NCBI RefSeq assembly: GCF_000247695.1
Contig: NW_004624842.1
Location: 5,667,899-5,731,898 of the forward strand
Direction: 5' to 3'
DNA length: 64,000 nucleotides
DNA from: Heterocephalus glaber
Lineage: Eukaryota > Chordata > Mammalia > Rodentia > Bathyergidae
Position 1 is the first letter of the stretch, and every line of letters starts with the position of its first letter. Under the pieces are notes generated by a model. The model searched no databases. It was given only the letters and a program-made list of their open reading frames with translations, and was not told the DNA's origin. Shown here in pieces: positions 54,545 through 64,000 of this stretch. The translations under genes and the position numbers were made by a program.

Positions 54545-54804
54545 AAGAGCAAAATGCAGACAAACTTTCTGCCAAGCTGTAACAATCATCAAAATGCAGT
54601 CCTTCTTCCCAGTAGAAACCTCCTGAGCCTGGTCTTTACAGGTAGCCTTTCTATTAGCACTCTGGTCTCCTGAGCTCTGACCCTAATCTCCCAAGTACAG
54701 CCTCAGGCGTTCTAGCTCTACTTTTTTAGCTGCTAACTCTGAACCTTTTCTACTTCTTCCCCTTCCCGTAAGTCAACTCCAAAAGCTCCTAAACCATATG
54801 GTCA

Positions 54805-54951
54805 GGTATAGGGTGTGGAGGCACATACCTGTGATCCTAGCACTCAGGAGGATGAGCCAGGAGGATCTCCTCCACGTGGAGACCATCCTGGACTAAATAG
54901 TGAGTTTAAGGGCAGCCTGAACTACACAGTGAGACCCTGTCTCAAAAAAAA
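54805..54951 (+). repeat. B1 SINE in MaLR internal
   Basis: ggcacatacctgtgatccta; duplicated block present. Confidence 0.86.
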
Positions 54952-54989
54952 GGTACAGTCACAACTACCACTTCTCTGGTATCAAATTC

Positions 54990-55092
54990 TGTCTTAGTTA
55001 CTTTTCTTGTTGATGAGACAAAATACCCAACACCTACAAGTTAAGAGAGGAAAGGCTTATTTAGGTCACTGTTTATAGAGTTTCAGCCCAGC
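54990..55092 (-). repeat. MaLR LTR fragment (5' LTR, truncated)
   Basis: Starts tgtcttagttac and carries gaggaaaggcttattta; similarity to the other LTR stops near 55092. Confidence 0.75.
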
Positions 55093-55387
55093 ATCAGCTG
55101 CAAGGGTAACAGGTTATGGGTGAGATTAGCAGGTGATAGGGAGTTTATTTTTAAGCAGCCAAAACAAAAAGAATGACATTTGATATGATACCAATATAGT
55201 CTATTTAACTCAGTAACATCAATTTTGGAAACTAATGAATGAGAAACCAACACTATATTATCAGGAGTAGTCAATACAACCTCTAAATCGGTTACTTTAT
55301 AACATAATTTGTAAAGTGGTTGATAAAGGTTCCATATTATCATAGGCAAGAATATTGTAATTCAATTGTTAAAATAAGTAACATATG

Positions 55388-55594
55388 TACCTCAGGCAGC
55401 CTCAAACTCCTCTCTATGTAGCCTCGACCGCCAACTCATGATCCTCCTACCTCAGCCTCCTCCCAAGTGCTTATGACTATGTGCCACCAGGCTGTTTTTT
55501 GTTTTGTTTTAGAGATGCTGCTCAGGTTGGTCTCAAACTCCTGGAGTCAAAGAATCCTCCTATATTTAAAGGTATGCCATCACCACATCTGGCT
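55388..55594 (-). repeat. Two B1-like SINEs, decayed
   Basis: 55388-55493 and 55497-55594. Confidence 0.72.
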
Positions 55595-55765
55595 TGATGT
55601 TTTAAATTTTATATTACATATACTACATATTTTCATTTTGTTAAAAGTCATAAAAATGCAAAAACATCTGTACATACATAAACTTTCTAGCTGTTCACTA
55701 AGAGATTCTAGAAGAAATGACTCCTTATAGCAACAAGCAACCAGATCGTGATTTTTTTTGTTGTT

Positions 55766-55877
55766 TTTTGAGATAAGGTCTTTCTATGTTGTTCAGGCTG
55801 GCCTCGAACTCACAGCAATACTTCTGCCTCAGCCTCCCAAGTGCTGGGATTACAGGTGTGTGCCACCACGCCCAGCC
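55766..55877 (-). repeat. B1 SINE
   Basis: ccagatcgtgatttt / ccagatcatgattttt flank it. Confidence 0.88.
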
Positions 55878-56024
55878 AGATCATGATTTTTAAACCGCAT
55901 TTTCTACTAAAACCAGAGTCCCTTGGAGAAAGTGCTGATCTTGAGTGGAGCAGGCAAAGTAAAAGAGTAGTATGCAGCATCTGGCATAAGAAAGAGACTG
56001 CTTACCAAGATACATCATTTAAAG

Positions 56025-56095
56025 GTACAAGATCCCAATGATGAATGTAACTGTACTGTACACCTAAAATGTACCAATAAAGTTAATGAAAAAAA
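56025..56095 (+). mobile_element. L1 3' end fragment
   Basis: tcccaatgatgaatgtaact and acctaaaatgtaccaataaa followed by an A-rich tail; no more of the element upstream. Confidence 0.7.
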
Positions 56096-56162
56096 AAAAG
56101 AAAAAAGAAATACTAAAGAGGCCCAGAAAAAGTAAAAGAAAAGAAAAAGAAAGAGACTGCTT

Positions 56163-56250
56163 GCCAGGGTGTGGAATCCCAGCACTCAGGAGGCTACATA
56201 GTGAGTTCAAGGCCAGACTGAACTAATAGCGAGACCCTGTCTCAAAAAAA
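56163..56250 (+). repeat. B1 SINE with central loss
   Basis: Centre deleted between aggaggct and acatagtgag. Confidence 0.82.
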
Positions 56251-56445
56251 TTAATAATTGTATTTTGGAAAATATCAAACAAACAGAACAAAAAATAGGC
56301 TATCATATACCTAAACGCCCAGTTAGGATATAATTACTAAACTGGCTGGTCCTCAAGAAAATCCCACATAAGAACTTATTCATGACTAGTTCTATATATA
56401 TATATCTCTTAAAAAATAAGGAATCTTTGAAAAAACATAATCATA

Positions 56446-56527
56446 GGGTTGGGGATTTAGCTCAGTGGTTCTGCCACCTGCCTTACAAGTGCAAGGTCCC
56501 GAGTTTGATACCTGGTACCAAAAAGAA
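56446..56527 (+). repeat. ID SINE type A
   Basis: TSD ataatcata on both sides. Confidence 0.94.
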
Positions 56528-56612
56528 ATAATCATAAATCTATTATTATACCTAAAAACTAAGCAATTAAATTTCTTAATATAATTAAATATCTGATAAG
56601 TCTTAAAAATTT

Positions 56613-56852
56613 CCTAGTTAGCTGGGTATGGTGCTGCATGCTGTAATCTCAGCATTTGGGAGGCTGAGGCAGGAGGACTGCTGCAAGTTCAAAGCCAGCC
56701 TATGATACATAGTGTATTCAAGGCCAGCCTGAACTATATAGCAAGACCCTCAAAAAACAAAAACAGGAAAAAGAGCTGGAGATGTAGCTCAGGGCAAAGG
56801 CTATGGATTCAATCTTTAAGGCTGCAACACACACACACACACACACACACGA
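56613..56852 (+). repeat. B1-dID dimer with (CA)n tail
   Basis: dID agctggagatgtagctcagg. Confidence 0.85.
56828..56852. repeat. (CA)n microsatellite
   Basis: Twelve CA units at the end of the dID monomer at 56778. Confidence 0.93.
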
Positions 56853-56872
56853 AAGGTAAAAAAAAATTTTTT

Positions 56873-56977
56873 TTGGACAGGGTCTTGCTATTGAACTTAC
56901 TGGCATTGAACTACGTAGACCAGGCTGGCCTCAAACTCATGGCAATCCTCCTGCCTCACGCGCCACCTTGCCCAGCA
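56873..56977 (-). repeat. B1 SINE
   Basis: Inverted relative to the B1-dID at 56613. Confidence 0.83.
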
Positions 56978-57188
56978 AAAAGTGAAAGTTTTGAACTGAT
57001 TCAGGACGTTGAGTTAGCCAGAACAATGCAATGGAAGACACTCATGAAAAAGGACTTCCAGAAGTGCTTCAGAATGTAACAAGAAGGATGGGATATGTAT
57101 GCTGGAAGCCAGAGGAAGTATTATGTGGGGAATTAATGGCAATGTGTACTTTACTGTAATAAATACTTTGAAATCTAAACATTAACTG

Positions 57189-57263
57189 TGCCGGGGATGT
57201 AGCTCAGTGGTACAGTGCCTGCCTAGCAAGTGCGAGCCCAAGTTTGATTCCCAGTACCAAAAG
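57189..57263 (+). repeat. ID SINE type C
   Basis: Head gtgccggggatgtagctc, slightly older form. Confidence 0.9.
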
Positions 57264-57471
57264 CAAAGAAACAAAAAAACTGCATTTTGTGATCACAACT
57301 CAAGAGGTTTTGTTTTTTGTTTTTTAACAACATGCACAGCAAAAGAAAGCACCAACAGAATGAAGACAAACCCAAAGAACGGGAAAAATTTTTACCAGTT
57401 ATTCCACAGACAAAGGACTAACATCTACAGTGTACAAAGAACTTAAAAAAAATCAGATCCTTCATATTTCT

Positions 57472-57550
57472 CTTTTTGTACCAGGGATCAAACTCAGGAC
57501 CTTGCACTTTCCAGGCAGACGCAGTGCCACTGAGCTACATCCCCCGGCCC
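57472..57550 (-). repeat. ID SINE type C in L1
   Basis: agatccttcatatt / agacccttcaaatt flank it. Confidence 0.93.
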
Positions 57551-57595
57551 AGACCCTTCAAATTTAAAGACTCAATTCAAAAATGGGCATCTCAG

Positions 57596-57682
57596 GGCCG
57601 GGGATTTAGCTCAGTGGTTTCACTGGCTGCTACCCAAGTGCAAAGACCCGAGTTCGATCCCCAGTACCGAAAAAAAAAAAAA
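57596..57682 (+). repeat. ID SINE type B in L1
   Basis: caaaaatgggcatct / caaaaatgggcatct flank it. Confidence 0.95.
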
Positions 57683-57791
57683 GCATCAAAAATGGGCATC
57701 TGAAAAAAGATACTTCTCAGATGAAGAAGTACAAACGACAAATAAATGTGTGGAAATCAGTACAGAGATTGCTCAAAAAACTAAAACTAAG

Positions 57792-57895
57792 GGGCCGGGG
57801 ATTTAGCTCAGTGGTTCCGCTGCCTGCCTCGCAAGTGCAAGGACCTGAGTTTGATCCCCAGTACCAAAAAAAAAAAAAGAAAGAAAGAAAGAAAA
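57792..57895 (+). repeat. ID SINE type A in L1
   Basis: Tail (AAAG)n; aaaactaaaacta on both sides. Confidence 0.95.
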
Positions 57896-58358
57896 ACTAA
57901 AACTAGAGATTCCATTTGACCCAGCTTTGTCTCTTCTAAGTATCTTTCTGAAAGAGTTAAAAGCATCATATCACAGTGATATATGTATATTCATGTTTAT
58001 AGCAGCACAATTTATAATAGCTAAATCTTGGAAATAGCCCATATGCCCATCAACAGATGAATGGATAAGTAAAATGTGGTATTTTTATATAATGGAGTAC
58101 TACTCTGCCACAAAGAAGGATAAATTTGAGTCATTTTTTGATAATGGATGCATCTTGAGACCATAATTTTAAGTGAAATTAATCAGCACCTAAGTTTAAA
58201 TATCACATTGTTTCTCTTGTGTGAGAAACCCAAACAGTAAGTACGGAGGAAAATGGAGAATAGATATTGGGAAGTAGGAAGAATATGTTCAAATGGAAAG
58301 GGGAATGGGGGGCAGGGAAGGAAAAAAGGGAAAACAGATTTTTTTAAAATAAGGGAAG

Positions 58359-58440
58359 GGGCCGGGGATTTAGCTTAGTGGTTCCAGTGCCTGCCTCACA
58401 AGTGCAAGGTCCCAAGTTCGATCCCCAGTACCAAAAAAAT
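58359..58440 (+). repeat. ID SINE type A in L1
   Basis: aaaataagggaag on both sides of the 58359-58539 block. Confidence 0.94.
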
Positions 58441-58451
58441 AAAATAAAACT

Positions 58452-58505
58452 AAAAAGGGACTAGAGCTGTAGCTTAGTGGTAGACTGCTTGCATAAATAA
58501 ATAGA
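58452..58505 (+). repeat. dID fragment
   Basis: ctagagctgtagcttagtgg then cut short; directly behind an ID, as at 45479. Confidence 0.75.
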
Positions 58506-58539
58506 ATTAAAAATTTTTTTAAAATAAAAAATAAGGGAA

Positions 58540-58625
58540 GGGCCAGGGATTTATCTCAGTGGTGCCATGCCTACCTCACAAGTGCAAGGCCCTGAGTTCG
58601 ATCTCCAGTGCCAAAAAACAAAACA
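58540..58625 (+). repeat. ID SINE type C in L1
   Basis: Tail (AAAAC)n. Confidence 0.93.
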
Positions 58626-58848
58626 AAACAGGAAAGGGAAAAAATGGAAACAAAGCTTTTATATAAATAGGGGGGGCTAAGAAGGGATAAAGGAAGTGGA
58701 GGGAAATGGGAAAAAAGAATCAAGATATATTATGTACAGGTACAAATTTCCTATGACAAATTCCTAGCACTACGTATTACAAACATGTACTAATAAAAAT
58801 AATTTTTTAAATTGCTGATAAGAGAAAAACTAAATAAAAAATAAAAGA

Positions 58849-58927
58849 CAGCATATTACTATGTTGTTCAGGCTGGCCTTGAACTCATAGCAATCCTCCT
58901 GATTTGGCCTACACCACCACACCCGGC
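58849..58927 (-). repeat. B1 fragment
   Basis: atgttgttcaggctggcctt. Confidence 0.78.
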
Positions 58928-59053
58928 AAAGAACTGTTTTATAGAGCATTTTTATCACTCCAAAAAACCACTCATGTTCCTTTATAGTAAATCCTATTTT
59001 CACCCATAGCCCCAGTTACTAATCTGCTTTCTCTGTCCTATGAATATGCTACT

Positions 59054-59143
59054 GGACTGGGGATTTAGCTCAGTGGTTCTGCTGCCTGCCTCCCAAGTGC
59101 AAGGTCCTGAGTTTGATCCCCGGTACAAATAACAAAAACCAAA
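59054..59143 (+). repeat. ID SINE type A
   Basis: aatatgctact / aatatgctatt flank it. Confidence 0.94.
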
Positions 59144-59416
59144 AATATGCTATTATTCTTATACATTTCATTTGGTTTCCAAGGTTTATCCCAGTGGTAG
59201 CATCTATAAAGCCTTTATTACTGAACAGTATTCTACTGATGGGATATACCACATTTTCTACATATTCATCAACTGATAAAACATTTAAATTACTTCCAAA
59301 TTATAGCTATTATGTAATTGTTCTGGAAATTTTTAAATGGTTAATAATTTTGTCCAGCTTTATTGGGGTTTCTGTTGTGCTTTTAATTTTTGTGGTTTTG
59401 TATTTTGTTTTTAGGG

Positions 59417-59470
59417 TTTTTTGGTAGTACTGGGAGCTGAACCTTGCACTGACCTACAATACCAGCCCCT
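59417..59470 (-). repeat. dID fragment
   Basis: tagtactgggagctgaacct. Confidence 0.65.
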
Positions 59471-59501
59471 TTTGAGGAAGGCTCTCTCTTTTGTTGCTGT
59501 T

Positions 59502-59782
59502 TGTTTCTGGTATTGGATATTGAACCCAGGGCCTTCCCACTAAGCTACTACACCACAGCCCTTTCCTTTTTTTTTTTTTTTTTTTTGGTACCGGGGATTG
59601 AACTCGGGCCTTGCGCTTGCGCAGCAGGCAGCGAAACCACTGAGCTAAATCCCCGGCCCAGCCTTTTTCTTATTTTAAACCAGGGTCTGGCTAAATTGCC
59701 CAGGCTGGGCTCAGACTCATGATTCTCCTGCCTCAGGGTGCCAGAGTGCTTGAATTACAAGTGTATGCCACCCTGTCCAACT
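59502..59782 (-). repeat. B1-dID dimer, split
   Basis: Interrupted by the ID at 59567. Confidence 0.85.
59567..59659 (-). repeat. ID SINE type B inside a B1-dID
   Basis: T20 tail; splits the minus dimer 59502-59782. Confidence 0.95.
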
Positions 59783-59785
59783 AGA

Positions 59786-59877
59786 TTTTTTTTTTTTTTT
59801 TTTTGTACCGGGAATCGAACTCCGGTCCTTCCGCTTGCGCAGCAGGATGTGAAACCACTGAGCTAAATCCCGGGCCC
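59786..59877 (-). repeat. ID SINE type B
   Basis: T19 tail; abuts the end of the B1-dID. Confidence 0.95.
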
Positions 59878-59957
59878 TGCCCAGTTGGTTTTATGAAATT
59901 TTAGCGGGGAGAAATTAGTCAACCCAAGTCCTGTTTTGCCTTTGTTCTGTTTTGTTT

Positions 59958-60160
59958 TAGTGGTACTGGGGATGGAATCCAGGCTTCATGCTAACGCTAG
60001 GCAAGAGCTCTACCACTGAGACACAGCCCCAGCACTTTTGTTAATTTTATCTTGAGACAAAGTCCTACTAAGTTACCTAGGCTTGCTTTGAAGTTTTGGC
60101 CCTCCTGCCTCAGTCTCCTAAATAGTTGGAATTACAGGTATATGCCACCAGGCCTAGCTC
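59958..60160 (-). repeat. B1-dID dimer
   Basis: dID part keeps ctaggcaagagctctaccac, close to the ancestral ID. Confidence 0.84.
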
Positions 60161-60385
60161 AACCAGGTTTTTGAAAGTAATTCCTCTTGATTATTTTGAG
60201 AAGATTTTGTTCTCATCAGTAGCTGGTCATCTGATTTTGATGTCATATTTAGAAGTATTTTTCCCATTCCAGATTATAAGAACATATTCCTTCTAGTATT
60301 GTCTTCTAGTATTGTCAAAGATTCATTTTCCATTATTTCTACCATTTTACTTTTTACAGTTCATTCTTAAATTCACTTTATTTTG

Positions 60386-60468
60386 GGGCCAGGGATTTAG
60401 CTTAGTGGCACCACACCTGCCTCACAAGCACAAGGTCCTGAGTTCAATCCCTGGTACCAAAAAAGAAA
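60386..60468 (+). repeat. ID SINE type C
   Basis: TSD aattcactttatttt on both sides. Confidence 0.95.
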
Positions 60469-60640
60469 AAATTCACTTTATTTTGGTATATGTAAGAAAT
60501 CTGAGGTTGAAAACAGTAAAATATGAAATTTATTAAGATTAACTATACCTACTGCTGAAGTCTATCAACCAGTAGAAATGAAGAAAGCAACACAAAATTA
60601 TGGTAGCAAAGTTCTAATTCTCTAGACAAAAGTAAGTCTA

Positions 60641-60727
60641 GGGCCAGAGATGTAGCTCAGTGGCACAGAGCCTGCCTGGCAAGCACAAGGTCCTGAGTTC
60701 AATTCCCAGTATCACCACCCCCCCAAA
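60641..60727 (+). repeat. ID SINE type C
   Basis: aagtaagtcta / aagtgagtcta flank it. Confidence 0.93.
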
Positions 60728-61277
60728 AAAGTGAGTCTATAGGTGAAGACTAACTCCTCAAAGGGGCCTAATATCTACAAGGCAACCAGGATAATACAAA
60801 CATCTTGCCTTGCTTACAAATTTCCCATTTTATACATTGGGATTATTTTTACTTCCTACTCTTTAGTGAAGTCTTTCTGGTTTTACAACAAAAGTTAGTG
60901 GGAAAATAATGTTCACTTCACATACAGTTTTTTACAACTAGTTTTACTGAAATGTCTTTATTCCAAAACCTGGAAGTGCCTATGCAAATTTTTACATCCA
61001 CCTAATTTACTTTCTTCCAAACAGACTTTTTTTTAATGTCTTTGACAGAATAGGAAAAATGAGACATAAGAAAAAGCTACTTACTATTTCAAGCATACAG
61101 TTAATCTCTACTGGAAACAAAATGTTAAGGTTAATAACAGTCTTCTACTTTTATAAAATAACTATAGAACCTGTATTAGGAGTATGTTAATTCCTTCATC
61201 CCTTTGGAAAAATCCCACAAATTATTCAATTATTTCTAATTATCTCTCTGTGGTTTACGTGCGTGTGAGTGGGTATT

Positions 61278-61402
61278 TTAAGACAGGATCTTGCTATATA
61301 GTTCAGGCTGGCCTTGAATTCACTACATAACAACTTGCAGCAATCCTTCTGCTGTAGCTACCTGAGTGCCGAGATTACAGGTTTGTGCCACTATGCCCAG
61401 GT
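61278..61402 (-). repeat. B1 SINE
   Basis: ttaagacaggatcttgctat. Confidence 0.82.
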
Positions 61403-61865
61403 CCTCTGTATTTTTAATAGATAATTTTACTTTTGCCATAATCCTTGACAAGGTCTGACATTTCATACTTTTAACAAATTCCGGCTCTGAAATGAAATTG
61501 AGACAATATAAACATTCTTTCGTGGCATTACAAATAGTAAAATCTTTAAACTCCAAAGAAAACATACTGAGACAGCCTATGGTGAACTAAAGTAACTTTT
61601 TGGAACTAAGACTAGAGAGAAAAATTCTTATTAACTCAAAGTTTCACTTCCCTTACTTTTCTGAGTTTGCTCACAAAGGCCAGGTTTATAATCCTCATTA
61701 TTGAGCCCATACAAAAACCATCACAAAAATGTTTATTATCAAGTCTTATATATTACAAATCTTCAAGAAAAAGAAACCACATGAAACAAACCAAAGTAAA
61801 CCTTTCCTCCTTTAAAAAAAATTTAAAAGTGGTCAGTTACTAACAGATAAGATATATTAGGAGTT

Positions 61866-61954
61866 GGGCCAGGGATTTAGCTCAGTGGTTCTGTCGCTTG
61901 CCTTGCAAGCGCAAGGACCCGAGTTTGATCCCTGGTACCGAAAAAGAAAAAAAA
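61866..61954 (+). repeat. ID SINE type A
   Basis: Perfect 16-bp TSD agatatattaggagtt at 61850 and 61955. Confidence 0.96.
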
Positions 61955-61975
61955 AGATATATTAGGAGTTTATGG

Positions 61976-62070
61976 GCTAAGGGTGTATGGAGCTCTGCAG
62001 CATATCTAGCTAGTGCTCAAGGCCCTAGATTTGATTCACAGTGCCAAAGACAAAAAAAAACAAAAAACAA
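61976..62070 (+). repeat. dID-like monomer
   Basis: gccctagatttgattcacag; A-rich tail. Confidence 0.65.
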
Positions 62071-62630
62071 AAAACCAAGGTGAATTTGTAGTTTACATAC
62101 AAGTATAACCTACCTCAGAAAAATAATTTAACTGGCACAAACTCGGTATTATTAACCAACTATTATTAAGTGTCTACCATATGGTGGGCTTGTACAAAAA
62201 GATTCGGGCCTTGTAGGACATTTAACAAAACATCCTCCTACAGCAGTGCTTCCATTATTGAAATCACCATATGACAGATGATGTTAACAGATTTATTTAT
62301 TGACTAAGTCAAATCGTATTTCCTCAGTTGGCATCAATATGTTATCTACTATTTACGTTTGCTTCAACATTGGATATTTGTTCAAAAGTCTTCCATATTT
62401 GATATTCTGCAGCAGAATTTTAAGTTTAAATGAAATTTATTTTTGTGGTAGATTGTGAAAAGATTAAAAAAATTTAAAAAAATGAGAACAAATAATTTAA
62501 TTTGTGAATCCCAATAACAAGCCAAAAAATTTCCTATTTCAAGAAAATAGAACATTTGGTAATTGTTACACGGCAATGAATTAAGATGCAAAATGACCTA
62601 ATGGTATTTTTTTAAAAATTGGTCAAGTTT
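62071..62630. other. Intron or 5' flank, nothing recognised
   Basis: AT-rich unique DNA. Confidence 0.45.
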
Positions 62631-62736
62631 CCTGGAGCAATGATACATGCCTATAATTCAACTACTTTGGAGGCAGAGGCAAGAAGATCACATTTGAGGC
62701 TGGTCTAGGCAACAGAACAAGACCCTATTTTTTTTG
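62631..62736 (+). repeat. B1-like SINE, decayed
   Basis: gatacatgcctataattcaa. Confidence 0.7.
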
Positions 62737-62894
62737 AGGAGGTCAAGATTTTTGCCTTTCCTTTTCTCTTTATTTTCTCAGGGGTATGTCTTGAACCCAG
62801 CACTGAGGTACACCCTTCCACTCCTGAATCTTTACATTTGCTTGCATTTCTGGACGACAAATAATACTATATATGGTCTGCAAGTGTTTGTATG

Positions 62895-63140
62895 CAGAAG
62901 TTATGATAAATTTTAACTTTTTACAATAGATTTGTATATAATTTATGGTAGTAAATGATGAAATAAGACTATTGTCCATATTTTTATATATGACCAATGA
63001 TTTTTAAATTTTTTTCAATATTTCTAAGCTATGTAATTTGTCCAAAAATGTTTTTAAACTGTTGCAAATCTGGTCCCTCTCCATCCACATATATGTGGAC
63101 CAACACAGTTCAAAACCATGTTATTCATGGGTCAACTGTG
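62895..63140 (-). mobile_element. Tigger/MER2-like DNA transposon end
   Basis: Contains tggtagtaaatgatgaaata and the terminal cagttcaaaaccatgttatt followed by catgggtcaactg, the reverse image of the Tigger2/MER2 end. Confidence 0.7.
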
Positions 63141-63421
63141 GTATGTTATAGCTGATAAGCTAGTCACATAGGATGAGAAGTGCAGGGTACAATTTTAAAT
63201 GTGGTAGCCTGGTTGGCCTCACTAAGAAAGAGGTGAAGAAAAGAGTCACAGGATAGTTGAAGAAAGAGCAGTTTCAATAAAGGTCCCAAGGCAATACCAT
63301 GCCTGGACCATTCAAGGAATTGCAAATTCTGTATGGCTGGGAAAGTGATAGGATATGAGTTCAGAGAGTTTATCTGGAAGCAGGCAGAGAAGCAGATCAC
63401 AGAAGGCTTAAAGGCCATAAT
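63141..63421. other. Unique flank of the Tigger piece
   Basis: No gene or repeat seen. Confidence 0.4.
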
Positions 63422-63518
63422 ACACACAATTCCAGCACTGGGGAGACTAAGGCAGAAGGATGGAGTTTGAGGCCAGACAGGGGTACATAGCTGAGACCCT
63501 GTTCCTCAAAAAAAAAGG
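63422..63518 (+). repeat. B1 SINE, head lost
   Basis: Source of the following GA tract. Confidence 0.78.
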
Positions 63519-63570
63519 AAGAGGAGAACAAGAAGAAAAGGAGGAGGAGGAAGTAGTAGTAGTATGAAGA

Positions 63571-63608
<38 letters not shown>

Positions 63609-63610
63609 AG
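63518..63610. repeat. GA-rich tract ending in (GA)n
   Basis: Begins as the tail of a B1, passes through gaggaggagg and tagtagtag and ends in about 15 GA units. Confidence 0.93.
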
Positions 63611-63675
63611 CCATGGGCAGGATGGGGTGGGGTGTGTGTCAATCTTTATTTTGAGTAAAATTGGTATCATTAATC

Positions 63676-63770
63676 TTTTTTTTGCGGGGGTGGGGGGGTA
63701 CCAGGGATCGAACTTGGGTCCTTGCGCTTGCGAAGCAGGTGGCAGAACCACTGAACTACATCCCTGGCCC
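63676..63770 (-). repeat. ID SINE type A
   Basis: TSD gtatcattaatc at 63664 and 63772; tail interrupted by a G run. Confidence 0.94.
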
Positions 63771-63945
63771 AGTATCATTAATCATTAACAGGCTTATAAT
63801 CAGAGAGCTGACAGGACCTGACTAAATTTTGATCATCATCACAGGGTAGTGAGAAGGTACAGCCAGCCAGTGAGACAGGAGGAAACACAACAGAGTAAGA
63901 AGCCCTAGAAATCAAATGAAGAAAGTGTTTCAAAAGGTAAAGAGT

Positions 63946-64000
63946 GGGGCCGGGGATTTAGCTCAGTGGCACTGCGACTGCCTCGAAAGCACAAGGTTCT
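63946..64000 (+). repeat. ID SINE type C, cut by window end
   Basis: Head and centre present; continues past 64000. Confidence 0.92.

Larger units (their letters stand above)
52652..55092 (-). mobile_element. ERVL-MaLR element, LTR-internal-LTR, antisense
   Basis: Both ends show the MaLR LTR 3' part read backwards: tacttctctcattgctg and acaaaatacccaa near 52655, and tgtcttagttacttttc with acaaaatacccaac near 54991. The left LTR (52652-53085) is nearly full length and ends, on the minus strand, as tgttatgtcttgtgttt followed by cctccaaagcctcatgg. The right LTR is cut off after about 100 bp. Between them lies MaLR-type internal sequence with the usual Pro/Ser-rich non-coding look. Three ID elements (53091, 53809, 54460) and a B1 (54805) have inserted since. 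MaLR elements are non-autonomous and carry no functional polymerase; no intact gene is present. On the minus strand 54452-53991 stays open for about 150 codons without a recognisable domain. Confidence 0.82.
57322..58802 (+). mobile_element. L1 3' end with nested SINEs
   Basis: Starts in the C-terminal part of ORF2 (frame piece RMKTNPKNGKNFYQLF, broken), continues with the L1 block gatgaatggataagtaaaat and atggagtactactctgcca, and ends in a G-rich 3' UTR with catgtactaataaaaataat. Interrupted by ID elements at 57472 (minus), 57596, 57792, 58359, a dID piece at 58452 and an ID at 58540. Heavily decayed, no intact frame. Confidence 0.85.

Noticed and set aside
59113..59427. 104-codon hydrophobic frame
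   Set aside because: AT-rich sequence gives Ile/Leu/Phe-rich frames by chance; no domain and no splice context.
388..64000. Many short frames with [20 protein letters not shown] or the reverse-strand [20 protein letters not shown]
   Set aside because: These are translations of the ID SINE in its two directions, not genes.
388..64000. tRNA genes suggested by tagctcagtgg and ggttcgatccc boxes
   Set aside because: The boxes are the internal promoter of the tRNA-derived ID SINE; no cloverleaf with an acceptor stem forms and poly-A tails follow.
1..64000. CRISPR array, operon, integron or prophage
   Set aside because: The spaced repeats are dispersed SINEs with individual duplications; all features are those of a mammalian genome.

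Overview
This is mammalian (rodent) nuclear DNA: long AT-rich introns, split exons with GT-AG borders, and a very dense load of rodent SINEs. About seventy copies belong to one ID-like, tRNA-derived SINE (head gccggggatttagctcagtg, tail gatccccggtacc plus poly-A, about 80 bp). Many B1 SINEs carry the internal duplication that gives two 'gtgagttcaaggccagcctg' blocks. There are also older dimers in which a B1 is followed by a diverged ID monomer (called dID here). B1-dID dimers are known from several rodent families, including beavers, squirrels and dormice. The young ID consensus is not the common squirrel or mouse form, so I lean towards a beaver-like or other Castorimorph rodent, with low confidence in the exact species.

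The only protein-coding gene I can prove is CBFA2T2 (MTGR1, ETO/MTG family transcriptional co-repressor), on the minus strand. Five internal exons lie at 19325-19468, 16721-16962, 9137-9226, 4542-4723 and 2325-2578. All have good splice borders and matching phases. They encode the N-terminal Pro/Ser-rich part, the TAFH/NHR1 domain and the linker after it. The later exons (NHR2, NHR3, MYND zinc finger) lie beyond the left edge. A splice donor at 50136, with a purine-rich unique leader upstream, is a candidate alternative non-coding first exon; translation would then start at the ATG at 19440-19442. Everything from 19469 to 64000 is otherwise intronic or 5' flanking.

Within the introns lie other datable objects. 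At 44.6-45.2 kb is a processed pseudogene of POMP (proteasome maturation protein) with a 14-bp target-site duplication and an unexpected 89-bp internal segment. At 35.56 kb is a 3'-truncated U4 snRNA retropseudogene with a perfect 10-bp duplication. An ERVL-MaLR element in antisense (52.65-55.09 kb) holds three ID elements and one B1. A solo MaLR LTR lies at 27.4 kb and two MLT1-type LTRs at 17.7 and 19.6 kb. L1 3' ends lie at 8.4, 12.5-14.0, 16.0, 23.7, 36.2, 56.0 and 57.3-58.8 kb. DNA-transposon remnants include a 212-bp TIR element 96 bp from a CBFA2T2 exon and a Tigger/MER2-like piece at 63 kb. MIR remnants are scattered throughout.

Simple repeats include (GT)n, (GA)n, (GAAA)n, (GGGAAA)n, a GAGAAAGGGG array next to an assembly gap, and a short interstitial telomeric array at 42538-42564. 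Two N gaps are present (3098-3197 and 42269-42423). SINEs are sparse in 32.8-35.0 kb, 39.5-41.0 kb, 43.1-44.4 kb and 49.2-51.3 kb; these are the best places to look for intronic regulatory DNA. There are no CRISPR arrays, operons or bacterial features. In the SINE entries, ID type A has 'cctgcctcgcaag', type B has 'cctgctgcgcaag' and type C has a shortened 'gtggcac..gcctgcct' centre; TSD means target-site duplication.
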